64,000 nucleotides of DNA, taken from Ilumatobacteraceae bacterium (GTDB taxonomy: Bacteria; Actinomycetota; Acidimicrobiia; Acidimicrobiales; Iamiaceae). The position numbers and the translations under genes were made by a program. The DNA lies in NCBI GenBank assembly GCA_025463265.1, contig JAOBWH010000123.1, positions 17,970-81,969 of the forward strand, written 5' to 3'. Below the pieces are notes generated by a model, which saw nothing but the letters and a program-made list of their open reading frames with translations, was not told where the DNA came from and ran no database searches. Shown here in pieces: positions 11,301 through 19,835 of this stretch (positions are counted from its first letter, which is position 1; each line of letters begins with the position of its first letter).

Positions 11301-11625
11301 GCTGGCCGTCCTCGTCGAGAACGCCGGCCAGGGCGGCCTGTCGCTGGGCGAGCTGGCCACCCTGCCGGTGCGGGGCTTGAAGCTCGGCCCCGCCCTCGTG
11401 GGCCAGATCAGCCTGGACGAGCCCGCCGGCGTGGAGGTGGCCCGCTCGCTCGTGATCCTCGCCCACGGCCTGGGGTGGCGGAGCCTGGCGGTCGGCGTGG
11501 AGACGGAGCACCAGCGCGCCGTGCTGTTCGGCTTCGGCGTCGAGGCCGTCCAGGGCAAGGTCGCCACCATGCCGCTCGATCGCGACGACCTCCTCGCCTG
11601 GCTCGATCACCGCTCCAGCGCCTGA
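8329..11625 (+). CDS. GAF-containing GGDEF/EAL protein; intact GGDEF and RxxD, degenerate EAL
   Basis: RTGGDEFVIV with upstream RPSD; IEALVRWNHP but DDFGTG position reads VENAGQG; start chosen at ATG after AAGGA. Confidence 0.88.
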   Translation: MDPDTTAEGGRVGASGSEATNLGDRHADDVAALHRVASLPPGDPDERLIQLVGAGCRALGVGRGFVLLRAPVGLSVRIVAGPDPVGPAAGDTVSDWRLDDVLSRQATVATLGGPGANHEQAPLGGGSMVACPLWVTGRVAGAIAFTGATAREPFSSWQLALVDLVADGVSRVLEHEADIRAMVRLESQAQAMIDLMPDPVVRLRRDGQQLSDDGGHVLGVFDPTAGARPAGTPADPATLQLVQQAVAAALDTGRLQTDVYAAGPGLDARRVEARFVPGDGDVVLCIVRDITERHRAELALAEQVAFEALVASISTRLIGCAPLLLDDAIEVGLGEIASFFGADTAFIDELAPDGSTLRVSHQWSRRSTVPTRVRGQKVDVKGFGWLTARFERAGHVFVRGPGTIPREATEQALVDADDKGVLWVRLGYGGELVGVLGLTWRTHEPPPSDEVLGLVRFAADAFLGALRRRSVALLADGQAEVFELIARGAPVATAIIAARALLERHTLGAKVVIATVEEEGRLSLVTESDEPDEEALAAWFAALEPGLGNPFGQAVITGEPVMVANALGDPRYTHPVLPDDSWRSATILPVRSPRNGRTLALVGLLAAEPGAPIARPAVRDSVLSLVTVAVERDIDERRLAHQATHDPLTGVGNRAALLDRLTLALARARRSGRNVAVLFCDLDGFKSVNDRFGHDRGDRLLVEVAERIGRAVRPSDTVCRTGGDEFVIVCEDLTDADQAHTIAARVRSVVEGSAVDVGERHLHVTVSVGVALADLPADDPDRLLRTADLAMYAHKQARAAGEGGAEVVVADLSGDGDVASDAAGGAEPHLRAPGAHPVAQRTDPFGIDLAEAIEGDRLHLVHQPLVGRDGSLAGIEALVRWNHPVLGAVGPIRILSAAANDDLAGPLGRWVRRAALADRRRWLGHLGPAAPVPVHLNLSEAELALPHLTDALLGELEEAGVGPDAVVLEIRERHLADPDLRAVVATLARAGLAVLVENAGQGGLSLGELATLPVRGLKLGPALVGQISLDEPAGVEVARSLVILAHGLGWRSLAVGVETEHQRAVLFGFGVEAVQGKVATMPLDRDDLLAWLDHRSSA

Positions 11626-11645
11626 TCGCCCGTAGCGTTCGGGCG

Positions 11646-12440
11646 ATGAGCGCGCTGGACGGCTACGACGAGACGACCTTCACCTTCGAGGGCAAGACCC
11701 GGCAGGTGTTCCGGCGAGGGGAGGGTCCTGCGGTCCTCGTGATCTCGGAGATCCCCGGCATCACCTCGCTGGTGGCCGACTTCGGGCGGCGGGTCGACGA
11801 GGCCGGGTTCACCGCCGTGCTGCCGTCGCTGTTCGGCACGCCCGGGAAGGACCTCACCCAGGCGTACGCGGCCCAGACCCTGGCGTGGGCGTGCGTGTCG
11901 AAGGAGTTCGCCACCTGGGCCCGCAACCGGACCTCGCCCGCCACCCACTGGTGCAAGGCCCTGGCCCGTCACGAGCACGAGCGGTGCGGCGGCACCGGCG
12001 TCGGCGTCGTCGGCATGTGCCTCACCGGCAACTTCGCCCTGGCCATGATGGTCGACCCGGTCGTGCAGGCGCCGGTGCTGGCCCAGCCGTCGCTCCCCTT
12101 CGTCCTGAACGGGGCTCACAAGCGAGACCTGAACCTGTCGCCGGAGGACCTGGCCGCGGTCAAGGCTCGCTGCGAAGACGACGAGGACCTCTGCGTCCTC
12201 GGCCTTCGCTTCTCCAACGACTTCATGGCACCGAGGGAGCGGTTCGCCCGCCTCGAACAGGAGCTGGGCGATTCGTTCGTCGGCGTCGAGATCGACTCAT
12301 CGCCGGGCAACGTCCACGACATCGGGAAGACGGCTCACTCGGTCCTCACCGAGGACCTCGTCGACGAGCCCGGCCATCCCACCCACGACGCGCTCAACCA
12401 GGTGCTCGACCTGTTCCGCACCCGACTCATGACCGCCTAG
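11646..12440 (+). CDS. Dienelactone hydrolase family protein
   Basis: VLVISEIPGITSLVADFGRRVDEAGFTAVLPSLFG and GVVGMCLTGNFALAM (GxCxxG nucleophile elbow); ATG 7 nt after TAGCGT. Confidence 0.85.
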   Translation: MSALDGYDETTFTFEGKTRQVFRRGEGPAVLVISEIPGITSLVADFGRRVDEAGFTAVLPSLFGTPGKDLTQAYAAQTLAWACVSKEFATWARNRTSPATHWCKALARHEHERCGGTGVGVVGMCLTGNFALAMMVDPVVQAPVLAQPSLPFVLNGAHKRDLNLSPEDLAAVKARCEDDEDLCVLGLRFSNDFMAPRERFARLEQELGDSFVGVEIDSSPGNVHDIGKTAHSVLTEDLVDEPGHPTHDALNQVLDLFRTRLMTA

Positions 12441-12456
12441 GCGGACCAGGGCGCCG

Positions 12457-13824
12457 TCAGATCGGGCCGGCGGCCACGTGCGGTCCGTCGTCCTCGAGCT
12501 CGTCATCGTCGCGGTCCTCGTCTGCCGAGGCCTCCGTCGAGGCTGCGGGCCCCGGGTCGTCGAGGTCATCCGGCCGCGGATGATCGGGCGGAGGTTCGAG
12601 CGACAGGTGCGCGCCGTCGTCGCCGGCCAGGAGGGCCTCGGCCGTCGCCGCCTTCACCACCCGGTACTCGCCGGTCTGCTGGTCCCACACGCGGACGCGG
12701 GCGTTCTCGCCGGCTTCTCGGGCCAGTTCCCGCACGGCCGCGAGCCGTTGGCGCCGCCCCAGCGGCCCGAGCTTCAGCGATGCGTACGAGAGGCCGCCCA
12801 CCGGGATCGGCATCCAGAACTGGATGAGCCGCCACGCCAGCACGGCGAAGGTGGCCGCCTGCGGGGGCGCGCCGAACGTGGCGAGGAGGGCGGGCAGGGT
12901 GAACTCGACGACGCCGAGGCCACCGGGCGTCAGCGGGATCGACGCCACAACGCTGACGACGCCGTAGGCGACGACGAGGTTGATGGGGTTCATCGTGTAG
13001 CCGAACGCGTGGAGCAGGACCCAGAGGCACGACGCGTCGAGCACCCAGTTGGCGGCCGCCCACAGCACGCCTCGGCGTACCAGCTCGGGCTGCCGGGCGA
13101 GGTCCTGGATGCGGTCGGCCGTCTGGTGGACGAACCGGGCCGCCGTCTCCTCCTCGACGTACGGGAGCTTCCGGAAGATCGCCCGCAGCACCCGCTCGGC
13201 CAGATCACGGCCTTCGATCAGCAGGTAGACGAGACCGGCGGCGAACGCGAGGAGCAGCACGCCGACGATGGCCGCGGTGACGTAGGCGGGCCGGAACCCG
13301 TTCATCGGGATCGAGATGAGCAGCGTCACCCACAGGATCAGGTTGAGCACGACCGCCGAGCCCAGACCCACGCTCGCCAAGGTGAACCCCGCCGCCGCCG
13401 GCGGGACCCCGGCCGTGGTGAAGAGGCTGTAGCCAAGGGTTCCGCCCGCTGCGGACCCGCCCGGGACCAGGTTGCCCACCGCTTTGGTGGACATCTGGAC
13501 CCGGAAGATCGTGAACAGCGACAGCCGCGGCTCGGACGGGAGCGTGACCCGCGTGAGCACCGTGTAGCAGAGGAGCGAGGCGACCTCGAGGCCGATGGCG
13601 AGCACGATCCACAGCGGATTCAGCTGGGCCAGGCGGTCGGCTGAGTCCCGCGACCGGGCGAAGGTCGGGATGACCACGTAGTAGAAGACGAACAGCGTCA
13701 CGACCAGCAGCAGCGTCCGTTTCACGGCGCGGCTCTGCACCGACTGCTTGCGCCCGCGCTTGGTGCGGGCGCTACCGGTGGGGGCCCCCACCGGGGCCGG
13801 GTCGACGGAAGAGATGGGAGCCAT
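12457..13824 (-). CDS. Flippase-like domain integral membrane protein (lysylphosphatidylglycerol synthase TM/UPF0104 type)
   Basis: Polytopic; NLVPGGSAAGGTLGYSLF and TPGGLGVVEFTLPALL motifs. Confidence 0.85.
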   Translation of the reverse strand: MAPISSVDPAPVGAPTGSARTKRGRKQSVQSRAVKRTLLLVVTLFVFYYVVIPTFARSRDSADRLAQLNPLWIVLAIGLEVASLLCYTVLTRVTLPSEPRLSLFTIFRVQMSTKAVGNLVPGGSAAGGTLGYSLFTTAGVPPAAAGFTLASVGLGSAVVLNLILWVTLLISIPMNGFRPAYVTAAIVGVLLLAFAAGLVYLLIEGRDLAERVLRAIFRKLPYVEEETAARFVHQTADRIQDLARQPELVRRGVLWAAANWVLDASCLWVLLHAFGYTMNPINLVVAYGVVSVVASIPLTPGGLGVVEFTLPALLATFGAPPQAATFAVLAWRLIQFWMPIPVGGLSYASLKLGPLGRRQRLAAVRELAREAGENARVRVWDQQTGEYRVVKAATAEALLAGDDGAHLSLEPPPDHPRPDDLDDPGPAASTEASADEDRDDDELEDDGPHVAAGPI

Positions 13825-13901
13825 TCTTCCCGGCCCGTACCCCCTTCTCCGCCATCGCGAGCCGGATTCCGCTGTCAGAGGCCCCCGGTAGTGTGGCCCT
13901 G

Positions 13902-16181
13902 ATGCCTGCCCTGCCGTCCGACGCCGAGCTCCTCGATGGGCTGAACCCCGTCCAGCGGGAGGCGGTCATCCACGACGAGGGGCCGCTGCTCGTCATCGCC
14001 GGTGCCGGGTCGGGCAAGACCCGGGTGCTCACGTCGCGCATCGCCCACCTCATCCAGACCGGCGTGTCGCCGTTCGAGATCCTGGCCATCACCTTCACCA
14101 ACAAGGCCGCCCAGGAGATGAAGCACCGCGTCGGGGCCCTCGTCGGGCCGGTGGCGGAGAAGATGTGGGTGTCCACGTTCCACTCGGCCTGCGTGCGCAT
14201 CCTGCGGCGCGACGGCCACCGGCTCGGCTACCCGTCGTCGTTCACCATCTACGACCAGGCCGATGCGGTCCGCCTCACCGGCTACGTCATCCGAGACAAG
14301 GGGCTCGACGCCAAGCGCTTCCCGCCCCGCTCGGTCCACGCCACCATCTCCGCGGCCAAGAACGACGACATCGGGCCCGAGGCGTTCGCAGCCCGGGCCG
14401 AGGTGGTGTTCGAGCGCAAGATCGCCGAGGTCTACGCCGAGTACCAGGAACGGCTGCTCAAGGCCGGTGCCATGGACTTCGACGACATCCTCCGCAACGC
14501 GGTGGAGCTGTTCCGCAAGGAGCCCGAGGTCCTCGACCACTACCGCCGCCGCTTCAAGCACGTCCTGGTCGATGAGTACCAGGACACCAACAAGGTCCAG
14601 AACGAGCTGATCCTCCAGCTCGCCGGCGAGCACCACAACGTCTGCATCGTCGGCGACAGTGACCAGTCAATATACAGATTCCGCGGTGCGGACATCCGGA
14701 ACATCCTCGAGTTCGAGGAGGCGTTCCCCGACGCCACGGTGGTGGTGCTGGAGCAGAACTACCGGTCGACGCAGACGATCCTCGATGCGGCGAACGCCGT
14801 CATCACCAACAACCTGAGCCGCAAGCCCAAGGAGCTGTGGACCGACGAGGGCGACGGCCACGCCATCATCCGCTACCACGCCGACACCGAGACCGACGAG
14901 GCCCAGTGGGTGGCGCACGAGATCGCCAAGCTCCACGACTCCGGTGACCACGTGTGGGGCGACGTCGCCGTCTTCTACCGGACCAACGGTCAGAGCCGGG
15001 TCATGGAGGAGCACCTCCTGCGCGCCGGCATCCCCTACAAGGTGGTGGGCGGCACCCGCTTCTACGACCGGCGGGAGATCAAGGACGCCCTCGCCTACCT
15101 CAAGGCGGTGGTGAACCCCGCGGACGAGGTGGCGGTCAAGCGCATCCTCAACATCCCCAAGCGCGGCATCGGCGACTCGTCGGTCGCCAAGCTCGACGCG
15201 TGGGCGGCCATGCGCGGCTACTCGTTCATGGAGGCGCTGCGGCGCGCCGACGAGGCCGGGATCCAAGGCCGGGCGGTGAAGGGCATCGCCGACTTCTTGT
15301 CGGTGATCGACAACTCGGCCGAGGTGGCCGATCAGGGGCCCGGCCCGCTGCTCGAGTCGGTCCTGAACCGGTCCGGGTACCTCGATGAGCTCCAGGTGGA
15401 GCACTCCATCGAGGCCGAGGGCCGGCTGGAGAACCTGTCGGAGCTGGTGGGCTCGGCCCGGGAGGCGGAGTCGGTCGACGAGTTCCTGGAGCAGGTGAGC
15501 CTCGTCGCCGACTCGGACCAGATCCCCGACGACGACTCGCAGGTGGTGCTCATGACCCTGCACTCGGCGAAGGGCCTGGAGTTCCCGGCGGTGTTCCTCA
15601 TCGGGCTGGAGGACGGGATCTTCCCGCACATGCGCTCGCTCGGGGAGCCCATCGAGCTGGAAGAGGAGCGGCGACTCGCCTACGTCGGCATCACCCGGGC
15701 CCGCGAGCGGCTCTACCTGACCCACGCCTGGAGCCGCACGATCTTCGGGTCCACCCAGTACAACCCGCCGAGCCGGTTCCTCGACGAGATCCCCCAGCGG
15801 CTGGTCCAGTCCATCGACGGAGACCGCCGCGGGTCGCGCGCCGGCAGCTGGGCGGACAGCTCGGGAACGGACTCGTCGACATCGAGCTGGGGCGACCGGC
15901 CCAGTCGCCGCAGCGGCATCTCGTCAGAGCAGCGCCAGGCCAACCGCGACCGCATGGTCGACCAGGCCATCGCCGCCGGCCAGCGGGCCGTGTCGGCGAG
16001 TGCGTCGAGCCCGTCGGGGGCGACGTTCAAGCTCGGCGAGGACGTCGTGCACGGCAAGTGGGGCGAGGGGGTCGTCATGGACCTGAGGGGATCGGGCGAC
16101 AAGACCGAGATCACGATCCACTTCCCCACCGTCGGCCAGAAGACGCTCCTGCTCGCCTGGGCACCCCTGAAGAAAGCCTGA
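13902..16181 (+). CDS. pcrA: UvrD/PcrA-type ATP-dependent DNA helicase
   Basis: LNPVQREAV Q-motif, GAGSGKTRVL Walker A, VDEYQDTN, GDSDQSIYRFRGAD, VMTLHSAKGLEF; ATG 7 nt after TAGTGT. Confidence 0.95.
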   Translation: MPALPSDAELLDGLNPVQREAVIHDEGPLLVIAGAGSGKTRVLTSRIAHLIQTGVSPFEILAITFTNKAAQEMKHRVGALVGPVAEKMWVSTFHSACVRILRRDGHRLGYPSSFTIYDQADAVRLTGYVIRDKGLDAKRFPPRSVHATISAAKNDDIGPEAFAARAEVVFERKIAEVYAEYQERLLKAGAMDFDDILRNAVELFRKEPEVLDHYRRRFKHVLVDEYQDTNKVQNELILQLAGEHHNVCIVGDSDQSIYRFRGADIRNILEFEEAFPDATVVVLEQNYRSTQTILDAANAVITNNLSRKPKELWTDEGDGHAIIRYHADTETDEAQWVAHEIAKLHDSGDHVWGDVAVFYRTNGQSRVMEEHLLRAGIPYKVVGGTRFYDRREIKDALAYLKAVVNPADEVAVKRILNIPKRGIGDSSVAKLDAWAAMRGYSFMEALRRADEAGIQGRAVKGIADFLSVIDNSAEVADQGPGPLLESVLNRSGYLDELQVEHSIEAEGRLENLSELVGSAREAESVDEFLEQVSLVADSDQIPDDDSQVVLMTLHSAKGLEFPAVFLIGLEDGIFPHMRSLGEPIELEEERRLAYVGITRARERLYLTHAWSRTIFGSTQYNPPSRFLDEIPQRLVQSIDGDRRGSRAGSWADSSGTDSSTSSWGDRPSRRSGISSEQRQANRDRMVDQAIAAGQRAVSASASSPSGATFKLGEDVVHGKWGEGVVMDLRGSGDKTEITIHFPTVGQKTLLLAWAPLKKA

Positions 16182-16203
16182 CCGCGCCTCTAGGGTGATC
16201 CGC

Positions 16204-17718
16204 ATGCGGCTCACCGATCGGATCGACCTGGCTCGCGGGCGGGGCCTGACGCTGGGCCGGCTCATGGAGCTGGTCGCCGGAGCCCACCCGAGGCGGGCGC
16301 TCGTCTCCGAGGCGGGGTCGGCGCTGGACCTCACCACCACCGATGCTGCGGAGCTGGTGGATCTCTGGGCGGGCGGCGTGGCGGCTCGAAGCGAGCTGGG
16401 CGACCGGGTCGTGGTCGCCACCGCCAACGGCTACGAGCAGTTCCTGCTCACCCTCGCCGTCTCCCGCGCCGGCCGGCTCCCGGCACCGGTCAACGCCCAG
16501 ATGGCACCGGGCGAGGTCGACCACGTGGTGGCCGACTCGGGGGCTGCGCTGGTCATCCGCAGCACCGACGACGTTGCCAGCGACGAGGGCTTCGGCCCCG
16601 CCGTCCCCGCCGAACCGAAGGATGTCGGGGCGCTCTTCTACACCTCGGGCACCACCGGCAAGCCCAAGGGCGCCGAGCTGACCCACGCCGGCCTGCTGGG
16701 CGGCATGTCGCTCGCGGCCCTGGTGCCGACCGAGCTCCACCGCGACGAGCTGGTGGTCGCGCTGCCGGTCGCTCACATCTTCGGTTTCGCCATCGTGGTG
16801 GGTGCCGCCTGTGCGGCGATCCCGGTGCGCTTCCTGCCGCGGTTCAACCCGGTGCAGGTGCTCGACGAGATCGAGCAGCGGCGAGCCACGGTGTTCGCCG
16901 GGGTCCCGGCCATGTACCGGATGCTCGAGGAGGCCGGCGCCGTCGACCGAGACCTCAAGTCGGTGCGCCTGTGGATCTCCGGCGCCGACGCCATGCCCGC
17001 TGATCTGGCGCACCGCTTCAAGCGGATGGGGGCCTCGGCGACGCTGCCGCTCCTCGGCTCGGTGGGCGAGGCGATCTTCGCCGAGGGCTACGGGATGGTG
17101 GAGACGGCAGGCGGCGTGGCCGTCCGGGTGTCGCCGCCCCTGGTCCCGGCGTCGCTCGGCGGCTCGGTCGGCATGCCGCTGCCGGGCGTGCGGTTCAAGG
17201 TGGTCGACGAGGACGGCGCCGAGGTCTCGATGGGTGCGGTGGGCGAGCTGTGGCTCAGCGGGCCCGGCGTGCTCAAGGGGTACCACGGCGCACCGGAGGC
17301 CAGCGCCGGCGCGCTCACCGATGACGGCTGGCTGCGGACCGGCGACCTCGCCCGACGCGGCCCGCTCGGGATCATCAACTTCGAGGGCCGGATGAAAGAC
17401 GTCATCAAGCGGGGCGGCTACTCCGTCTACGCCGTCGAGGTCGAGCAGGCCCTGGAAGACCATCCGGACGTCTTGGAGGCAGCGGTGGTGGCCGTGCCCG
17501 ACGAGCGCGACGGCGAGGTCCCCGTCGCCGCGGTCCGCCTCTCGGTCGGATCCTCCGTCGAAGCCCTCGAGGCCCTCGACCTGCCGTCCTGGGTGGCCGA
17601 CCGCCTGAGCACCTACAAGCAGCCCGTGCGCTACGTCGCCGTCGACGAGCTGCCGCGCACCGGCACCGACAAGGTCCAGCGGCGCGAGGTCGTCGCCCTG
17701 GTCACGAACGAGTCCTGA
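16204..17718 (+). CDS. AMP-dependent acyl-CoA synthetase/ligase
   Basis: LFYTSGTTGKPKGAELTH, GYGMVETAGG, W-RTGD-like, GRMKDVIKRGGYSVYAVEVE; ATG 7 nt after TAGGGT. Confidence 0.9.
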   Translation: MRLTDRIDLARGRGLTLGRLMELVAGAHPRRALVSEAGSALDLTTTDAAELVDLWAGGVAARSELGDRVVVATANGYEQFLLTLAVSRAGRLPAPVNAQMAPGEVDHVVADSGAALVIRSTDDVASDEGFGPAVPAEPKDVGALFYTSGTTGKPKGAELTHAGLLGGMSLAALVPTELHRDELVVALPVAHIFGFAIVVGAACAAIPVRFLPRFNPVQVLDEIEQRRATVFAGVPAMYRMLEEAGAVDRDLKSVRLWISGADAMPADLAHRFKRMGASATLPLLGSVGEAIFAEGYGMVETAGGVAVRVSPPLVPASLGGSVGMPLPGVRFKVVDEDGAEVSMGAVGELWLSGPGVLKGYHGAPEASAGALTDDGWLRTGDLARRGPLGIINFEGRMKDVIKRGGYSVYAVEVEQALEDHPDVLEAAVVAVPDERDGEVPVAAVRLSVGSSVEALEALDLPSWVADRLSTYKQPVRYVAVDELPRTGTDKVQRREVVALVTNES

Positions 17719-17736
17719 GCGGATACTGGGGTTTCC

Positions 17737-18156
17737 ATGGAGCAGCGAGTGTCCCTGATCACCCTCGGCGTGGCGGATGCCGCCCGGGCCAATGCCTTCT
17801 ACGAGGCGCTCGGCTGGAAGGGCCAGACGCCCGATGACGACGTGTGGTTCTTCCAGGTCGGTGGCATGGTCATCGGCCTGTGGAGCCGGGAGAAGCTGGC
17901 GGCCGACAGCGTGGTCGACGACCGAGGGGGCTGGGGCGGAGTGACGCTCGCGTACAACACCCGGTCACCGGAGGAGGTCGACGCGGTGCTGGCCGAGGCG
18001 GAGGCGGCGGGCGCCACCATCGGCCGGTCGGGCGCCCCCACGGACTGGGGCGGGTACTCCGGCATGTTCCTGGACCCGGACGGCCACGCCTGGGAGGTCG
18101 CTCACAATCCCGGCTGGACCATCACGGGCGACGGCGCCACCCTCCTCCAGGGCTGA
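17737..18156 (+). CDS. VOC family (glyoxalase-like) protein
   Basis: VSLITLGVADAARANAFYEALGWKG and GMFLDPDGHAWEVAHNP. Confidence 0.9.
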   Translation: MEQRVSLITLGVADAARANAFYEALGWKGQTPDDDVWFFQVGGMVIGLWSREKLAADSVVDDRGGWGGVTLAYNTRSPEEVDAVLAEAEAAGATIGRSGAPTDWGGYSGMFLDPDGHAWEVAHNPGWTITGDGATLLQG

Positions 18157-18232
18157 CCGCACCCGCCCGGCGCGCCGACGGCGTCGACTCGACGGGGAAT
18201 CGCCGGGCAAGGCCGACGGGTGCGCAGGTCAG
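18153..18232. terminator. Nested long inverted repeat between convergent genes
   Basis: Three concentric complementary arm pairs spanning the stop codons of the VOC gene and the quinone oxidoreductase gene. Confidence 0.55.
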
Positions 18233-19200
18233 GGCACCAGCACCGTCTTGCCGGTGAGGCGGCGGTCGAGCAGGTCCCGCAGGACCGCGCCCGCCTCGAT
18301 GAGGGGCCGTTCGGCCGGCGGGGTGGGGTGCAGCTCACCGAGGCGGACCGCGTCGAGGACCTCGTCGAGCACCACGGCCTGACCGGCCGGGTGCTGCATG
18401 GCCCAGGCCCCCCAGTCGACGCCGACCACGGTCCGGTTCTTGAGCAGGACCTGGTTGGCCGGGAGCGTGGCGATCGAGCCGGCGGCGAAGCCGATCACCA
18501 CGAGTCGACCGAACACGCCCAGCGCCCGCAGCGCCGGGTCGGTGTGGGGGCCGCCGACCGGATCGACGACCACGTCGACCCCGCCCTCGGAGAGCTCCCG
18601 GGCCCGGACCTTCAGATCCTCGGTCTCGTAGGCGATCGTGTCGGTCGCGCCCATGGCCCGGGCCGCCTCGAGCTTCTCGGCGGTGGAGGCTGCGGCGATG
18701 ACCCGGGCGCCCATCGAGCGGGCGACGTCGATGGCGGCCAGGCCCACCCCGCCCCCGGCACCCAGGACCAGCACGGTCTCGTCGGGTCGGACCGTGGTCC
18801 GCCGCTGCAGGGCGAACCAGGCCGTGCAGTAGGACTGGACCAGCGCCGCCGCCGTGGTGAGCGCCAGCGAGTCGGGGGTCCGGGTGACGCCCAGCGCAGG
18901 AAGCACCGCATGGGACGTGAACGCGCCGAGGCCGAGCGACGACAGGACGCGGTCGCCGACCTGGAGCAGCTCCACGCCCGGCCCCACCGCCGTGACGATG
19001 CCGGCCAGCTCGCTCCCCGGCGTGAAGGGCGGCGGCACCTTGATCTGGTAGGTCCCGGCCACGAACAGGGCGTCGACGAAGTTCACCCCCGCCGCCGCCA
19101 CCTTCACCGCCACCTGGCCCTCGCCGGGAACGGGATCGGGTTCGTCGACGACCACCAGATCCTCGGGTGGGCCCCACCCGGTGCACACGATCCGCTGCAT
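18229..19200 (-). CDS. NADPH:quinone oxidoreductase / zinc-binding dehydrogenase family
   Basis: GVNFVDALFVAGTYQIKVPPPFTPGSELAGIV, VLVLGAGGGVGLAAIDVA; ATG 6 nt after TAGGGT (minus strand). Confidence 0.9.
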   Translation of the reverse strand: MQRIVCTGWGPPEDLVVVDEPDPVPGEGQVAVKVAAAGVNFVDALFVAGTYQIKVPPPFTPGSELAGIVTAVGPGVELLQVGDRVLSSLGLGAFTSHAVLPALGVTRTPDSLALTTAAALVQSYCTAWFALQRRTTVRPDETVLVLGAGGGVGLAAIDVARSMGARVIAAASTAEKLEAARAMGATDTIAYETEDLKVRARELSEGGVDVVVDPVGGPHTDPALRALGVFGRLVVIGFAAGSIATLPANQVLLKNRTVVGVDWGAWAMQHPAGQAVVLDEVLDAVRLGELHPTPPAERPLIEAGAVLRDLLDRRLTGKTVLVP

Positions 19201-19220
19201 GCGCGCACCCTAGGGCGCGG

Positions 19221-19739
19221 TCAGTCCCCGGTGGTCGAGGTGGTCGAGGTGGAAGACGCCGCCGCCCGGGCATCGGCGTTCAGGTCGACGTCGAGCTGGC
19301 CGTCGATCACCTTGACCTGGAACTGCGGAAGCCCCTTGCCGTCGGCGGGGGCGGTGAGCTCGGGGTCGCACTTGGCGCGGAACAGCTCCTCGTCGGCCTG
19401 CCACTCCCAGGTGCAGTCGCGGGCCTTGTCGATGGGCGCTGCGAGGAACGCATGCCAGCCCTTCGCGGGGTTGGTCCCGGTGTGCTGGAGGATCATGTCG
19501 CGGTCCTTGCGGCCGGACACATCGGCATAGATGATCGGACCGGACCTGGCGATCAGCTCGGCCTTGTCCTGGGCGCTTCCGGCCTGGAACGTCTGGTCGC
19601 CGATGTTGAGGTCGCTGCTGTTGCGGCCGCCCAGGGCGAGCGTCACCAGGCCCAGCGCCAGGCCGAGGACGACCACGCCGACCAGGGCGACCGTGGCCGC
19701 CCGTCCGACGTGGTTGCGGGATTGGTCGACGGGGCTCAC
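19221..19739 (-). CDS. Hypothetical single-pass membrane protein with DUF4245-like extracytoplasmic region
   Basis: One N-terminal TM segment (ATVALVGVVVLGLALGLVTLAL) followed by a soluble domain (DKAELIARSGPIIYADVSG..); family name tentative. Confidence 0.6.
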   Translation of the reverse strand: MSPVDQSRNHVGRAATVALVGVVVLGLALGLVTLALGGRNSSDLNIGDQTFQAGSAQDKAELIARSGPIIYADVSGRKDRDMILQHTGTNPAKGWHAFLAAPIDKARDCTWEWQADEELFRAKCDPELTAPADGKGLPQFQVKVIDGQLDVDLNADARAAASSTSTTSTTGD

Positions 19740-19835
19740 GCAGCGCCCTCGCTGCGCAGGCTCGGATGAGAACAGGTTCCAGGCACCTGCCTAGTATCGC
19801 CCGGTCACGCGCTGAACCTCATCTCAGGAGTCCGA

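Noticed and set aside
8086-11610. 1174-aa minus-strand ORF antisense to the GGDEF/EAL gene
   Set aside because: High-GC antisense open frame; composition dominated by G, R, D, H and Q with no recognisable domain, fully overlapped by a well-supported plus-strand gene
19228-19254. GGTCGAGGT short direct repeats at the end of the minus-strand membrane protein gene
   Set aside because: Encodes a Thr/Ser-rich C-terminal tail (STSTTSTTGD); ordinary low-complexity coding repeat
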